Shown here: piece after piece, positions 25,849 to 35,655 of the stretch
Numbering within the stretch: the stretch's first letter is position 1
Layout of the letters: each line of letters begins with the position of its first letter
NCBI GenBank assembly: GCA_023436225.1
Contig: JAEZKA010000101.1
Span: 124,001 to 188,000 of the forward strand
Length of the DNA stretch: 64,000 bases
Direction: 5' to 3'
Source: Bacillota bacterium
Lineage (GTDB): Bacteria > Bacillota > Clostridia > Lachnospirales > Lachnospiraceae
Position numbers and translations under genes: made by a program
The notes under the pieces: model-generated
What the model was told of the DNA's origin: nothing
The model's database searches: none
Seen by the model: the letters and a program-made list of their open reading frames with translations, nothing else

Positions 25849-28059
25849 CTATAATTTCTTAATATTAAACAATAGAGAAGCGAAATCTCCGCCAACAAGG
25901 TTTAGATCCTTACGATTTATCTGCAATCCTATATTCATCAATTCATCCCCATAAGCTTGATTGGTCCTACCAACGCAGGTAACATTATATAATGTATCCG
26001 CATCAAGTCCTGTCAATTTGAAGCGCAGCCAACCGGCATTTACTTTATTCAAGCCTTGATAATACCCTGCTATCGCGCTGAAACGATCCTCTGACACAAC
26101 AATCCAAGCTGTATCATTTCCTTCAAAAGGGCTTTTTAGACGATAGAATATACCTTGTTGCAATAACTTACGGTTTTCCTTGAAATAGCTAATCTGCTCT
26201 TTCACAGTATTAATTTCCGCTTCGTCAAGTTTGTTCAAGTCCAACTCATATCCAAATGCTCCGAAGAATGCCACATTTCCTCTTGTTTGAAGAGGTGTAA
26301 TTCTACCAATTTGATGGTTAGGTACGGCCGATATATGTGCACCAATCGTAGAAAGCGGGTAAACATAACTGGTTCCGTATTGGATCTTAAGACGTTCATA
26401 AGCATCAGTATCATCACTGCACCATACTTGCGGTGAAAAGTATAGCATTCCCGGATCAAAGCGCCCGCCCCCGCTAGAGCAGGATTCAAATAACACTTCT
26501 GGAAATTCAGTTGTGAGCCTTGTATATAAATCATATACTCCAAGAATATGTCTATGCATTACCATTCCCTGTTCATTTGCAGCCGCTGTTCTGGAGAAGC
26601 ATTCTGTGATATAGCGGTTCATATCCCATTTAACATAAGATATTTTTGATTCACGCATTATCTTTGAAATCATGCCATAAATGTATTCTACTACCTCTTT
26701 TCTTGAAAAATCCAAAACATGTTGGTGACGGCTTAGACTTTCAAAACGTCCCGGTGTTGAGATGATCCAATCCGGATGTGCACGATACAAATCACTGTTT
26801 TTGTTTGTCATTTCCGGCTCAATCCAAATACCGAACTTCATACCCATAGCATCTATTTTCTCAGACAATCCGCTAATCCCATGTGGTAGCTTATCCAGGT
26901 TTGCATACCAGTCTCCTAATCCCTGCGTATCGTCGTTTCTAGTTCCAAACCAACCGTCATCCAAAACAAATAGCTCTACACCAACACTTTTTGCCTTAGC
27001 TGCGATATTAAGAATCATTTCTTCATCAAAATCCATATAAGTGGCTTCCCAGTTATTCAAAAGGACCGGTCGAACCATATCCCTCCATACACCTCTTACT
27101 AATCGAGTACGATATAATTTGTGATAGGTCTGGCTCATTTTATTGATTCCCTGATCAGAATATACCATAACCAACTCAGGAGTCTGAAAGGATTCTCCCT
27201 CATTCATAGGCCATTCAAAAGTATCCGGATGAATGCCCATCATAACCCTTGTCATATCATGCGTGCATACTTCCACTTGAGCCAGAAAACTTCCACTATA
27301 AACAAGACTGAAGCCAAACACTTCACCTATTTCTTCAGTTGTTTGCTGACGTTTCAGTGCCAAAAATGGATTATGTTCTAGACTGCTGGCACCACGCATA
27401 CTGTAGATTGATTGAATACCATGCTCTAGTTTTCTGTTTTTTACATACCTTTCTCTTGCCCATGCACCTGACAAATGGACCATTTCAAAATCCATATCCG
27501 GCAAATCGATACTTGCACTCATTGCTTTGGTTATCGCTACTGAGCCTATTCCTTGATAGATGAATTCTGCATTTCTTGTAATTACAGGCAAATCCTCATA
27601 AATAGTGTAAGTCAGTAATAGTTTCATTTGAATTAGAGAATCATAAAGCTCAATTTCCAGACTCACAGCTTCTGAATCATCTTCTACATAGGTAGCGGGA
27701 AGTGGTTTTATATCCTTTTTCCCTTGATAAATAGAATGTCTCTGATATTCAAAATTGCTAACTTTACTTCCATTTTCCTGTTTTATTTCAAAAGCTGGAT
27801 AACGAAAATCCCCTGTACCATAGGATGGATACTCCTGCTTCGTATATTGCAAACAAAGCATGGATGGTTCAGGGCAGTGTGACGCTCCCGATGGTCGCTT
27901 CTGTTCTTCATGTAAATAAGAGAAGGCTTCTTTATCTCTTACGTTTTTTCCATAATACAGATTCCCAAGCTGATTGTCTTCCATAATTTCTATTATGTAA
28001 CTGATCTCTTTATTAAATATATGAAATTCTCTTGATTGTTCATGATACTTGATTGGCAT
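25849..28059 (-). CDS. Alpha-galactosidase (GH36)
   Basis: Releases alpha-1,6-linked galactose from raffinose, melibiose and related oligosaccharides; 736 residues with no signal peptide, so it acts in the cytoplasm on imported sugar. The GH36 catalytic barrel is clear: LFVLDDGWFGTRNDD, GIWIEPEMTN, the nucleophile aspartate in VKWDMNRYITE, ESCSSGGGRFDPG, and the acid/base aspartate in WCSDDTDAYERL. An N-terminal beta-sandwich and short C-terminal beta domain complete the family layout. The start is the ATG at 28059, 5 bases after AGGAGG; the frame is open further up to 28083 without a ribosome site. It follows the three ABC transporter genes by 32 bases. Confidence 0.94.
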   Translation of the reverse strand: MPIKYHEQSREFHIFNKEISYIIEIMEDNQLGNLYYGKNVRDKEAFSYLHEEQKRPSGASHCPEPSMLCLQYTKQEYPSYGTGDFRYPAFEIKQENGSKVSNFEYQRHSIYQGKKDIKPLPATYVEDDSEAVSLEIELYDSLIQMKLLLTYTIYEDLPVITRNAEFIYQGIGSVAITKAMSASIDLPDMDFEMVHLSGAWARERYVKNRKLEHGIQSIYSMRGASSLEHNPFLALKRQQTTEEIGEVFGFSLVYSGSFLAQVEVCTHDMTRVMMGIHPDTFEWPMNEGESFQTPELVMVYSDQGINKMSQTYHKLYRTRLVRGVWRDMVRPVLLNNWEATYMDFDEEMILNIAAKAKSVGVELFVLDDGWFGTRNDDTQGLGDWYANLDKLPHGISGLSEKIDAMGMKFGIWIEPEMTNKNSDLYRAHPDWIISTPGRFESLSRHQHVLDFSRKEVVEYIYGMISKIMRESKISYVKWDMNRYITECFSRTAAANEQGMVMHRHILGVYDLYTRLTTEFPEVLFESCSSGGGRFDPGMLYFSPQVWCSDDTDAYERLKIQYGTSYVYPLSTIGAHISAVPNHQIGRITPLQTRGNVAFFGAFGYELDLNKLDEAEINTVKEQISYFKENRKLLQQGIFYRLKSPFEGNDTAWIVVSEDRFSAIAGYYQGLNKVNAGWLRFKLTGLDADTLYNVTCVGRTNQAYGDELMNIGLQINRKDLNLVGGDFASLLFNIKKL

Positions 28060-28091
28060 AGTTCCTCCTGTTGCACACTGCAAGTTAAATT

Positions 28092-28916
28092 CTATAATTT
28101 ACTACCGCTCGTTGCTATTCCCTCAATGAATTGTCTCTGGAATATAATATAGATCACCATGATCGGAATACACGCCAGCAAAGACGCTGCCATAAGCTCC
28201 GGATAGTTCGCTGCAAATTGTCCCTGTAATTTTGCCAGTGCTGCAGATAAGGGCATTGTGTTCTGCTCTGTATTCACGACCAAAGGCCACATCAGATCCT
28301 TATATGCAAATAATGCCGTAAATATCCCGAGTGCTGTCATAGATGACTTCGTCAGAGGAGCCATAACGTGCAGAAATGTCTGTCCAATATTACATCCATC
28401 CAGTCTTGCTGCTTCCTCTAAATCCTTTGGAAGTGTCATAAATGCCTGTCTCAAAAGAAATGTACCAAAGGCTGTTACTAAACCCGGAAATATCAGTGAA
28501 AAGATTGTATTTAGCATCCCTATTTTACTAACCATTAGATATTGCGGAATAATAAAAATCTGTGAAGGTACCATCATTTGGATCAGAACTAATGCAAAAG
28601 CGAAATCACGGCCTTTAAATGTTAAACGCCCAAATGCATAACCCGCCATAACAGAGGTAAGAACCGCACAGATTACACGACCAATAATCAAGAGTAAAGT
28701 ATTTATGTATAATTTCATAAAATTCATCTTACTTAATACTGAGGTAAATGCTTCTGTTCTCCATTTTGAAGGGAAGATAATAAAGGGATTCATTTGCATC
28801 GCTTCTGAAATCGACTTAAAGGACGTCAGAATCATCCAAAGGAAGGGAACAAGCATTGTAACAGCACCAGTGATCACTATTATGTATATCATAATATTAC
28901 TGATATTTTTTTTCAT
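28092..28916 (-). CDS. Sugar ABC transporter permease (MalG type)
   Basis: A 274-residue inner-membrane protein with six predicted membrane segments. The cytoplasmic EAA loop EEAARLDGCNIGQTFLHVMAPL contacts an ATPase; the N-terminus MIYIIVITGAVTMLVPFLWMILTSFK is typical of CUT1 second permeases. With the permease upstream and the binding protein it forms an importer, most likely for alpha-galactosides given the GH36 gene next to it. No ATPase gene is present here, so a shared MsmK-type ATPase encoded elsewhere is probably used. Confidence 0.9.
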   Translation of the reverse strand: MKKNISNIMIYIIVITGAVTMLVPFLWMILTSFKSISEAMQMNPFIIFPSKWRTEAFTSVLSKMNFMKLYINTLLLIIGRVICAVLTSVMAGYAFGRLTFKGRDFAFALVLIQMMVPSQIFIIPQYLMVSKIGMLNTIFSLIFPGLVTAFGTFLLRQAFMTLPKDLEEAARLDGCNIGQTFLHVMAPLTKSSMTALGIFTALFAYKDLMWPLVVNTEQNTMPLSAALAKLQGQFAANYPELMAASLLACIPIMVIYIIFQRQFIEGIATSGSKL

Positions 28917-28931
28917 TTTACTATCTCCCCC

Positions 28932-29843
28932 TTAGTTATAGTTTACCCATTTCTTCTGAAGCCTCATTTGGATTATTGTAATAATCATAATTACCAAAAG
29001 CAGCAGCATTACAATTGCAGAACCATATCCTTTATTTGATTCAATGAAGGAATACCGATAGAACAAGTATACCAAAGACTGGGTTTTAGAGAACGCCGGA
29101 TTTGTTCTGTCCATCATCATAAATATCGAATCGAAGACCTGCAAAGCGCTGATAATTCTTGTAATGGTTACAAAGAACATTGTAGAAGAAATTAAAGGGA
29201 GTGTAATTGAAAAAAATTCTCTGATGCCGCTTGCCCCATCTATTTCTGCCGCTTCATAATAATCACGTGGAATTTCCTGAAGTCCTGCTAAGAAAAGCAC
29301 TATATTATATCCAATAACAGACCATATTCCTACTACAGCAATGGAAATAAAAGCTATTCTCGGATTAGAAATCCAGTTCATCGATTTTATTCCGATTGAA
29401 TTTAATATATGATTTAATAAGCCAAATTCAGAGTTATATAGCCATCTCCAAACCATAGCTACAGCGGCAGGTGCTGCTACCATCGGAAGAAAAAATATAG
29501 TCCGAAAAATGGTACGTCCTCTTAGCTTACGATTCAAAAACACGGCTAAAACAATTGCAATGGCAATAGAAAAAGGTACCTCAACAATCGCATACTTAAA
29601 AGTGTTGAATAAAGCCTGCCAAACGCTTTCATCCGTAATAAGCTTTTTGTAATTATCCATGCCCACAAATATGTTTCCTTTTCCAAATGCCCCTGTTTTA
29701 AAGAAACTTTGATATATTGTTCTAAATATAGGAATAATATTTAGGATAATTAGGCCTATCATGGTGGGAAGAATAAATAGCCACCCCCAAATAAACTCAC
29801 TTCTACTTCGCTTTGTTCCTTTTAATTTACCCTTCTTTATCAT
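28932..29843 (-). CDS. Sugar ABC transporter permease (MalF type)
   Basis: A 303-residue inner-membrane permease. It starts with a basic cytoplasmic stretch, then WLFILPTMIGLIILNIIPIF, and carries the EAA loop YYEAAEIDGASGIREFFSITLPL. Six membrane segments are expected. It is encoded 96 bases after the binding-protein gene and 15 bases before the MalG-type permease; the pair makes the membrane channel of a CUT1 importer. Confidence 0.9.
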   Translation of the reverse strand: MIKKGKLKGTKRSRSEFIWGWLFILPTMIGLIILNIIPIFRTIYQSFFKTGAFGKGNIFVGMDNYKKLITDESVWQALFNTFKYAIVEVPFSIAIAIVLAVFLNRKLRGRTIFRTIFFLPMVAAPAAVAMVWRWLYNSEFGLLNHILNSIGIKSMNWISNPRIAFISIAVVGIWSVIGYNIVLFLAGLQEIPRDYYEAAEIDGASGIREFFSITLPLISSTMFFVTITRIISALQVFDSIFMMMDRTNPAFSKTQSLVYLFYRYSFIESNKGYGSAIVMLLLLVIMIITIIQMRLQKKWVNYN

Positions 29844-29939
29844 CGCATCATCTCCTCTCCTGACATTTTATTATGGCAGACGCTCGCCTAAGGATTGCTC
29901 AGACGAGATCTGCCATAATAATTCTCCTACTTGAATTAG

Positions 29940-31298
29940 TTATTCTGATGCTAAGGATTCATTCATTTCAGTTGTAATGTCTGCACATACCTCTTCAACC
30001 GTTTTTGTACCGGTCCATGCATCTACCAGTTTTTCATTGATCATATTTTCCCAGACAACCGTTGTCTTTGAATAAGGTCTGATTACTAAATCCTTCATCA
30101 TGTCTAAGTATGCCTGAACATTAAAATTAGGATAAGCCGCTGTCCAGTTAGCTACGGTTCCTTCATATGCAGAAATTACAATACCTAAGTCAGATTGCTT
30201 TTGCTGTGCTTCCTTTGAACCTAAGTATTCGATCAGAGCCCAAGCATCATCCGGTCTATCTGTCTTCGCATCTGCTGCCCATCCCAAACCATTGTAAATG
30301 GATGCTCTTCTTCCTGATACCGCATCTTTCGGTAGTACTGCAACATCACAATTCGCTTTTATATAGTCATCGTTGCACAGATATGCAAGCATCCATGAAC
30401 CCTGAGTAACCATAGCGACTTTACCAGCTGCTAATAATGCTGCTTCCTCGTTTTCTGCAATTACCTCATAGCTTGGTGTAAAGCCATCTTTAACTAAACC
30501 TGCAGCCAAATTTACAGCTTTAATTGTACCAGGCTGATCAAATCCGGATGCTTTCTTATCATCCGAAATGATGGTCCCACCCATATCATAAACCATATTG
30601 TACCAGCCTGCCTGGCCATTGCTTGGCTTCAAAGCAAATCCGTATTGACTTCCATCTGCTTTTGTGAGCTTCTCACAAGCATCTCTAAAGGTGTCCCATG
30701 TCCAAGTATCATCCGGATAAGCCAATCCTGCCTCGTCAAACATAGTCTTATTATACCATAAAGCAATGGTATCAATATCCTTAGGAACTGCGTATTGTGT
30801 CTTTCCCTCCCATTTATAGATATTTACAATATCCTCCGGGAATTTGGATAAATCAATTTTGTCACTTTTTGCAATTCGATCCGTTAAGTCAAGCAGCATT
30901 TCATATTCTGAGTACTTTGCAATCTCATTGGAGTGCATCCAAAATACATCAGGAAGACTTCCACCAGTTGCACCTGCTTCCAGCATGGTCCAATACTGAT
31001 CCCAAGGAGTAACTTGAATCTCTGCTTTGATTCCTGTAGCTGCCGTAAAGTCAGCTAAAATTTTCGTTAACCCCGGCTCCTGATTGGTATCCCATATAGC
31101 CACTGTCAAAGTGTCTCCGGAAGCTTCTGTTGTTTGCTGAGCATCCGCTGCTGCTTCTGTAGGAGTTGCCTCTTTTTCCGGTGCTGAGGTTACAGCATCG
31201 GTATTATCTGTTACTTCAGTACTGCTTTTTGCACAAGCAACAAAAGACATTGTCATTGTTACTGCTACCATACATGCTAATACTTTTTTTAATTTCAT
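29940..31298 (-). CDS. Sugar-binding lipoprotein of the alpha-galactoside ABC importer
   Basis: A 452-residue extracellular solute-binding protein, family 1. The signal peptide ends in a lipobox, SFVAC, so the mature protein would be anchored through Cys22. A Ser/Thr/Ala/Glu-rich linker (about 25-62) precedes the binding domain, which starts DTLTVAIWDTNQEPGL. Hinge and aromatic-rich regions (TWTWDTFRDACEKL, QGSWMLAYL) are typical of CUT1 binding proteins. It is the first gene of the four-gene alpha-galactoside unit and faces the AraC regulator gene. Confidence 0.92.
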   Translation of the reverse strand: MKLKKVLACMVAVTMTMSFVACAKSSTEVTDNTDAVTSAPEKEATPTEAAADAQQTTEASGDTLTVAIWDTNQEPGLTKILADFTAATGIKAEIQVTPWDQYWTMLEAGATGGSLPDVFWMHSNEIAKYSEYEMLLDLTDRIAKSDKIDLSKFPEDIVNIYKWEGKTQYAVPKDIDTIALWYNKTMFDEAGLAYPDDTWTWDTFRDACEKLTKADGSQYGFALKPSNGQAGWYNMVYDMGGTIISDDKKASGFDQPGTIKAVNLAAGLVKDGFTPSYEVIAENEEAALLAAGKVAMVTQGSWMLAYLCNDDYIKANCDVAVLPKDAVSGRRASIYNGLGWAADAKTDRPDDAWALIEYLGSKEAQQKQSDLGIVISAYEGTVANWTAAYPNFNVQAYLDMMKDLVIRPYSKTTVVWENMINEKLVDAWTGTKTVEEVCADITTEMNESLASE

Positions 31299-31816
31299 TG
31301 TTCTCCTCCTCTTACTAATGCATTTGTTTAATTAGTAAATTCGATGTTTTTCATTCATCGTATTTTTATTCTACTACCAAAAATAGTTAATAAAAATATT
31401 TAATTGTTGCATAATAATGTGTTTTTGTTGCATCTTTCTGATGTTTGTTAATAATTTTTATGCATTATGCCATTAAATATTTGTGTTTCATTATATTGTG
31501 TGTGCACATTAACCGTATAGCATTAATAATTCATTGTTTATTCAGGCTATTTTACACATTCATGCAATTTCTTCTTTTAATATCATTCGACATAATGAAA
31601 AGAAGTTACAGCTGAATAAGTAATATTCGATGAAATCCTTGTTTCTCATTGCATTAAAATTTTAGATTAGTTATAATACAATTAATGATTATATACAGCA
31701 AAGTTGCTTGTTTTTGACCGATTTTCGAGTACTGCATTAGGAATTTAATTTGGGGTATCAGCGTTTTGAGTATAACCTTACTATTTTATATATCTTTTAG
31801 GAGGAACGGTGTACAT
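31299..31816. other. AT-rich divergent control region of the alpha-galactoside operon
   Basis: 518 bases between the binding-protein gene (minus) and the AraC gene (plus). It is very AT-rich with several TTGTTGCAT / ATGCATTA-like repeats near 31405-31460 but no coding frame. The promoters of both units must be here; I could not single out one convincing hexamer pair. Confidence 0.45.
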
Positions 31817-32686
31817 ATGGAAAAGTCTACTACATATTCAACCTCAGTTGGTTTTCGCTGCCTTAGAAATATAACCAAGCAGACAAATGATCTTTACTTA
31901 GTACATTGCGGTCATCAACAATGTCCTCCTGGATATACCTATGATCAAAAGATCCCAAACGAAAATCATCTTCATTTCGTCTTAAACGGAAAAGGGATTA
32001 TTACCATGAATGGGAAAACCTATCATATTAATAAGGGGAATATCTTCGTTATTTTAAAAGGAGTTGCTATTAACTATTATGCGGATAACGAAGACCCATG
32101 GGAGTATATGTGGGTAACCTTTGATGGAGAAAAGGCTGCTGACTATTTAGGGTATGCTGGGTTTACTTTCGATAATCCGGTGATTACTTCTACCATTCCA
32201 ACAGCAACCTATCTTCCAATGATTGAGAAAATACTGGATGCCAATACCTTAACCCTAGCAAATGAAATCCGAAGAGTTGGTTATTTATATGATTTATTAT
32301 CAACAATGATCGATGCCCAAAACTCTGTAAAAGGCGAGCACGGGTATGATTATTCCAATGAAACCTATTTAGAACACGCTCTGCAATATATATCACTTAA
32401 TTATTCCAAGCACATAAAGGTCAATGATATAGCCAATGATATCGGTATTAATCGTTCTTATTTTACATCAATTTTCAAAAAGGCATTTCATGTATCCCCT
32501 CAAGAATACTTAATGAATTATCGCTTCCAAAAGGCTGCTGAATTAATCATATCAACCAACCTCTCCATTCAGGACATTTCAAATCTGGTAGGATATGAGA
32601 ATCCATATAACTTTTCAAAGATGTTTAAGAATTTCCATGGAACATCACCTAAAAATTATCGTTTTATTGAAGGAAAACAAAAATAA
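31817..32686 (+). CDS. AraC-family transcriptional regulator
   Basis: 289 residues. The N-terminal part is a cupin-like sugar-sensing domain (PNENHLHFVLNGKGIITMNGK, then NKGNIFVILKG, DPWEYMWVTFDG), and the last 100 residues have the two helix-turn-helices of AraC/XylS: IKVNDIANDIGINRSYFTSI and SIQDISNLVGYENPYNFSKM, then FHGTSPKNYR. The start is the ATG at 31817, 12 bases after AGGAGG; an open stretch upstream to 31766 lacks a site. It faces the alpha-galactoside operon and is its probable activator. A palindrome copy and a bidirectional terminator follow. Confidence 0.92.
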   Translation: MEKSTTYSTSVGFRCLRNITKQTNDLYLVHCGHQQCPPGYTYDQKIPNENHLHFVLNGKGIITMNGKTYHINKGNIFVILKGVAINYYADNEDPWEYMWVTFDGEKAADYLGYAGFTFDNPVITSTIPTATYLPMIEKILDANTLTLANEIRRVGYLYDLLSTMIDAQNSVKGEHGYDYSNETYLEHALQYISLNYSKHIKVNDIANDIGINRSYFTSIFKKAFHVSPQEYLMNYRFQKAAELIISTNLSIQDISNLVGYENPYNFSKMFKNFHGTSPKNYRFIEGKQK

Positions 32687-32688
32687 AA

Positions 32689-32722
32689 ACATAGAAAGCA
32701 CGCTTACCGAACTTTCTATTGT
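32689..32722 (+). repeat. 35-nt dispersed palindrome, copy B
   Basis: ACATAGAAAG-CACGCTTACCGAA-CTTTCTATTGT, 34 nt, three bases after the AraC stop codon and followed by TATGAATTA. One base is missing from the left arm compared with copy A. Confidence 0.75.
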
Positions 32723-32727
32723 TATGA

Positions 32728-32776
32728 ATTAAAAGCAGCCTCTTGCTGAGTAATTCGGCTAGAGGCTGCTTTTAAT
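32728..32776. terminator. Bidirectional terminator between the AraC gene and the oligopeptide operon
   Basis: A perfect 16-bp stem ATTAAAAGCAGCCTCT / AGAGGCTGCTTTTAAT with a 17-nt loop. The A and T ends give a U-tract in both directions, so it can end both converging transcripts. Its GCAGCCTCT core is the same as in the hairpin after sstT. Confidence 0.85.
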
Positions 32777-32806
32777 ATTGTTTCATTTACTCTTTTATGA
32801 ACTGGA

Positions 32807-33682
32807 TTACTGATTGCTTCGCGAGGTTGGATCAACTGCATCTCTTAATGCATCCCCAATAAAGCTGATGGACATAACCAGGATGACGATCAGAACCCCG
32901 GCAGGAATCCAAAGCCACGGCTTGGAGGTTAATATAGTAAGTGACTGTGCACCGTTCAGCATATTTCCGAGGCTTGCTGTGGGTGGCTGTATGCCCATTC
33001 CGAGAAAGCTTAAAGCAGCTTCATCGAGCATGGAAAGAGCTACTACGGAGGTTGCATAAACCAATATTGGTGCTATTGTATTCGGTAATATTTCCGAAAA
33101 CAATATATGTCGCTTCGGCATGCCCGCTACGATATTTCCTTTTACAAAATTCGTCTCACGAAGACTTAGTACATTTCCTCGGACAAGCCTGGCAATTCCA
33201 GGCCAATCAACAAATCCAAGAATTAAGATGATGTTCCATAGTCCCGGCTGAAATATAGCTGCTGCGACTAATATCAACAAAATATATGGAAAAGACATTA
33301 CCATATCGGTAAAGCGCATGATAATCATATCAACGATGCCGCCAAAATATCCGGATACCAGACCGAGAACCACACCAATTACCGTTGATATTGCGGTTGC
33401 AAGTACTCCAACCAGAAGTGATATTCTGGTTGCATATAAGAGTCTGCTAAAGACATCTCTACCAATCTGATCCGTTCCTAGCCAGTTCTTACTGTTTGGC
33501 GCTCCACTAAAGGTACCGACAATTTTATTCGGATCATAGGGAGCTATGATTGGTGCAAGTAATGCTGCCAGTATTATGATTGAAAGCACGGTCAGGCTGA
33601 CCAACGCTAATCTATGACGTCGGAAGCGGCGCCATATCGTTTGCAGGTATCTCTCACCCTCTACCTTGTTCTGATTCATCAT
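32807..33682 (-). CDS. Oligopeptide/dipeptide ABC transporter permease (DppC/OppC type)
   Basis: A 291-residue membrane permease. The OppC N-terminal segment (RRFRRHRLALVSLTVLSIIILAA, then PYDPNKIVGTFSG and NWLGTDQIGRDVFSRLLYATR) is the family hallmark. The EAA loop is GMPKRHILFSEILPNTIAP. It is the last gene of the five-gene unit, 12 bases after the DppB-type permease, and ends just before the bidirectional terminator. Confidence 0.93.
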   Translation of the reverse strand: MMNQNKVEGERYLQTIWRRFRRHRLALVSLTVLSIIILAALLAPIIAPYDPNKIVGTFSGAPNSKNWLGTDQIGRDVFSRLLYATRISLLVGVLATAISTVIGVVLGLVSGYFGGIVDMIIMRFTDMVMSFPYILLILVAAAIFQPGLWNIILILGFVDWPGIARLVRGNVLSLRETNFVKGNIVAGMPKRHILFSEILPNTIAPILVYATSVVALSMLDEAALSFLGMGIQPPTASLGNMLNGAQSLTILTSKPWLWIPAGVLIVILVMSISFIGDALRDAVDPTSRSNQ

Positions 33683-33694
33683 TTTGTCCCCCTG

Positions 33695-34642
33695 CTATTT
33701 GTATTGAATCGTAGGATCAACAATTGCATACAAAATATCTGTTAGTAAATTTGCGGCCAATACCACAATTGCGGATAAGAGACATACACCCATGATTACC
33801 GGGTAATCACGATTCGTAATTGCACTCATCGTCATAAGTCCAAGCCCTGGCCATGAGAAAATCTGCTCCACAATAACTGCTCCACCGAATAATACCGGGA
33901 TTTCCATTCCCATTACGGTTACGATTGGAATTAGGGCATTACGCAGCGCATGCTTATTAATTACCTTGAAGTTACCGATACCCTTGGAGCGTGCGGTACG
34001 AAGATAATCCTGCTGCAGTATCTCAAGAACGGCACTTCTTATATACCTGATATTGGTTCCTGCCATAGAGGTCGCCAATACAATAACCGGCATAATCATA
34101 TGCTTGGCAACATCTCCTATACTTCCACCTGTACCTAGAGAGCTCATTCCACTGGAAGGCAGCCACCCGAGCTTTACTGTGAAAAGATACACCAGTAATA
34201 ATGAAAGAAAGAAACCCGGAATACTTGTGCCGATAAAGGAGAGCGTAACCACAGTATAATCCCTTTTGGAATATTGATGAGTTGCACTAAAGATACCTGC
34301 AGGTACTGCAATTAGAATGCTGACCAACAGGGAGACTCCCATAAGTAATAGGGTAGGTCCCAGATGTGATATAATCATAGATCCGACGGATTGATAATTC
34401 TTAATGGAATACCCTAGGTTTCCATTAAGTAATTGTTTTAACCAGACAAAGTATTGTACATAAACAGGCTGATCCAGTCCAAGAGCGATTTCCTTTGCCG
34501 CTACCGCCGCCTCTGATACACGAGGCCCCTTCAGCATTGCAAGCGGGCTTCCTACCGCACACATGATTGCATAGTCAACAATTGTGATTCCAATCAATAC
34601 CGGTATTGCGATTAAAATACGTTTGATTATATACTTTATCAT
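33695..34642 (-). CDS. Oligopeptide/dipeptide ABC transporter permease (DppB/OppB type)
   Basis: A 315-residue membrane permease beginning MIKYIIKRILIAIPVLIGIT, the usual DppB start, with a large outer loop (about residues 35-95) and the ATPase-contact loop INKHALRNALIPIVTVMG. It overlaps the OppF-type ATPase gene by 4 bases (ATGA), so the two are translationally coupled. Confidence 0.93.
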   Translation of the reverse strand: MIKYIIKRILIAIPVLIGITIVDYAIMCAVGSPLAMLKGPRVSEAAVAAKEIALGLDQPVYVQYFVWLKQLLNGNLGYSIKNYQSVGSMIISHLGPTLLLMGVSLLVSILIAVPAGIFSATHQYSKRDYTVVTLSFIGTSIPGFFLSLLLVYLFTVKLGWLPSSGMSSLGTGGSIGDVAKHMIMPVIVLATSMAGTNIRYIRSAVLEILQQDYLRTARSKGIGNFKVINKHALRNALIPIVTVMGMEIPVLFGGAVIVEQIFSWPGLGLMTMSAITNRDYPVIMGVCLLSAIVVLAANLLTDILYAIVDPTIQYK

Positions 34643-35655
34643 GGTTCCTGCCTCCCTTTGGCACCTATCATAACATCACATGCTACCAGACGAGAGCTTC
34701 CTTCCTCCAATGGCCGAAGTACTGGACTGACGGACCTGCAGGCTTCCGTTGCGTACTTACATCTTGGATGAAAGCGGCAACCGGATGGGGGAGCGATATT
34801 GGATCCAATCTCTCCCTGCAGGATAATTGTATCCGTTTTCTTTAACATCGGATCCGGTATCGGTGCTGCGTCACAGATCGCACGGGTATAGGGATGGATC
34901 GGATTATGAAATAATTCCTTAGCATCTGCTATCTCAACAATCTTACCCAGGTACATAACTGCAATTCGGTCACTGACATAATTGACCGCTCCGAGGCCAT
35001 GCCCGATAAACAGACAGGTAAGCTTCAGTTCCTTCTGCAAATCGCGCAGCAGATTCAGAATCTGAGCCTGTATGGATACGTCAAGCGCACTTACCGGTTC
35101 ATCACAGACAATCAACTCAGGATTTAAGGACAGTGCTTTTGCGATACTTAGTCTCTGTCTTTGGCCACCGGAAAACTCATGCGGATACTTCCCCTTACTG
35201 TTCCCGGGTAAGCCAACCAGATCTAAAAGTCGATTTACTTGCTTTTCTGCATCCCTCTTTGATACGATCCCATGATAGATCATTGGAACTGCAAGGATCT
35301 CGAAGACATGCTTTCTTGGATTCAGTGACGAATAGCTATCCTGAAATACCATCTGAAGCTGGGTACGTATCTTCCCCATCTGTCCCCGTGATAACTTCGC
35401 CAAATCCTGTCCTTTATATAGGATCGAGCCTTCACTCGGCTTCTCCAGAGACACAATCAGCTTTCCTATGGTGGATTTTCCGCAGCCGGATTCGCCTACG
35501 AGTCCTAAGGTCTCGCCCTGCTTAATGTAAAAATCTACACCATCAACCGCTTTAATGTTAGCAACCGTATGTGTAACCAAGCCGGCTTTCACAGGATAAT
35601 ATTTTTTCAAATCCTTCACTTCAAGAAGTATCTTATCCGAGTCTGATGAAATCAT
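34639..35655 (-). CDS. Oligopeptide ABC transporter ATPase (OppF type)
   Basis: 338 residues with Walker A GESGCGKST, signature FSGGQRQRLSIAKAL and Walker B LIVCDEPVSALD. The C-terminal cysteine-bearing tail (APPSGCRFHPRCKYATEAC) is the Opp/Dpp extension that in relatives binds an iron-sulfur cluster. It overlaps genes on both sides by 4 bases and forms a heterodimer with the OppD-type ATPase encoded just upstream. Confidence 0.94.
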   Translation of the reverse strand: MISSDSDKILLEVKDLKKYYPVKAGLVTHTVANIKAVDGVDFYIKQGETLGLVGESGCGKSTIGKLIVSLEKPSEGSILYKGQDLAKLSRGQMGKIRTQLQMVFQDSYSSLNPRKHVFEILAVPMIYHGIVSKRDAEKQVNRLLDLVGLPGNSKGKYPHEFSGGQRQRLSIAKALSLNPELIVCDEPVSALDVSIQAQILNLLRDLQKELKLTCLFIGHGLGAVNYVSDRIAVMYLGKIVEIADAKELFHNPIHPYTRAICDAAPIPDPMLKKTDTIILQGEIGSNIAPPSGCRFHPRCKYATEACRSVSPVLRPLEEGSSRLVACDVMIGAKGRQEP

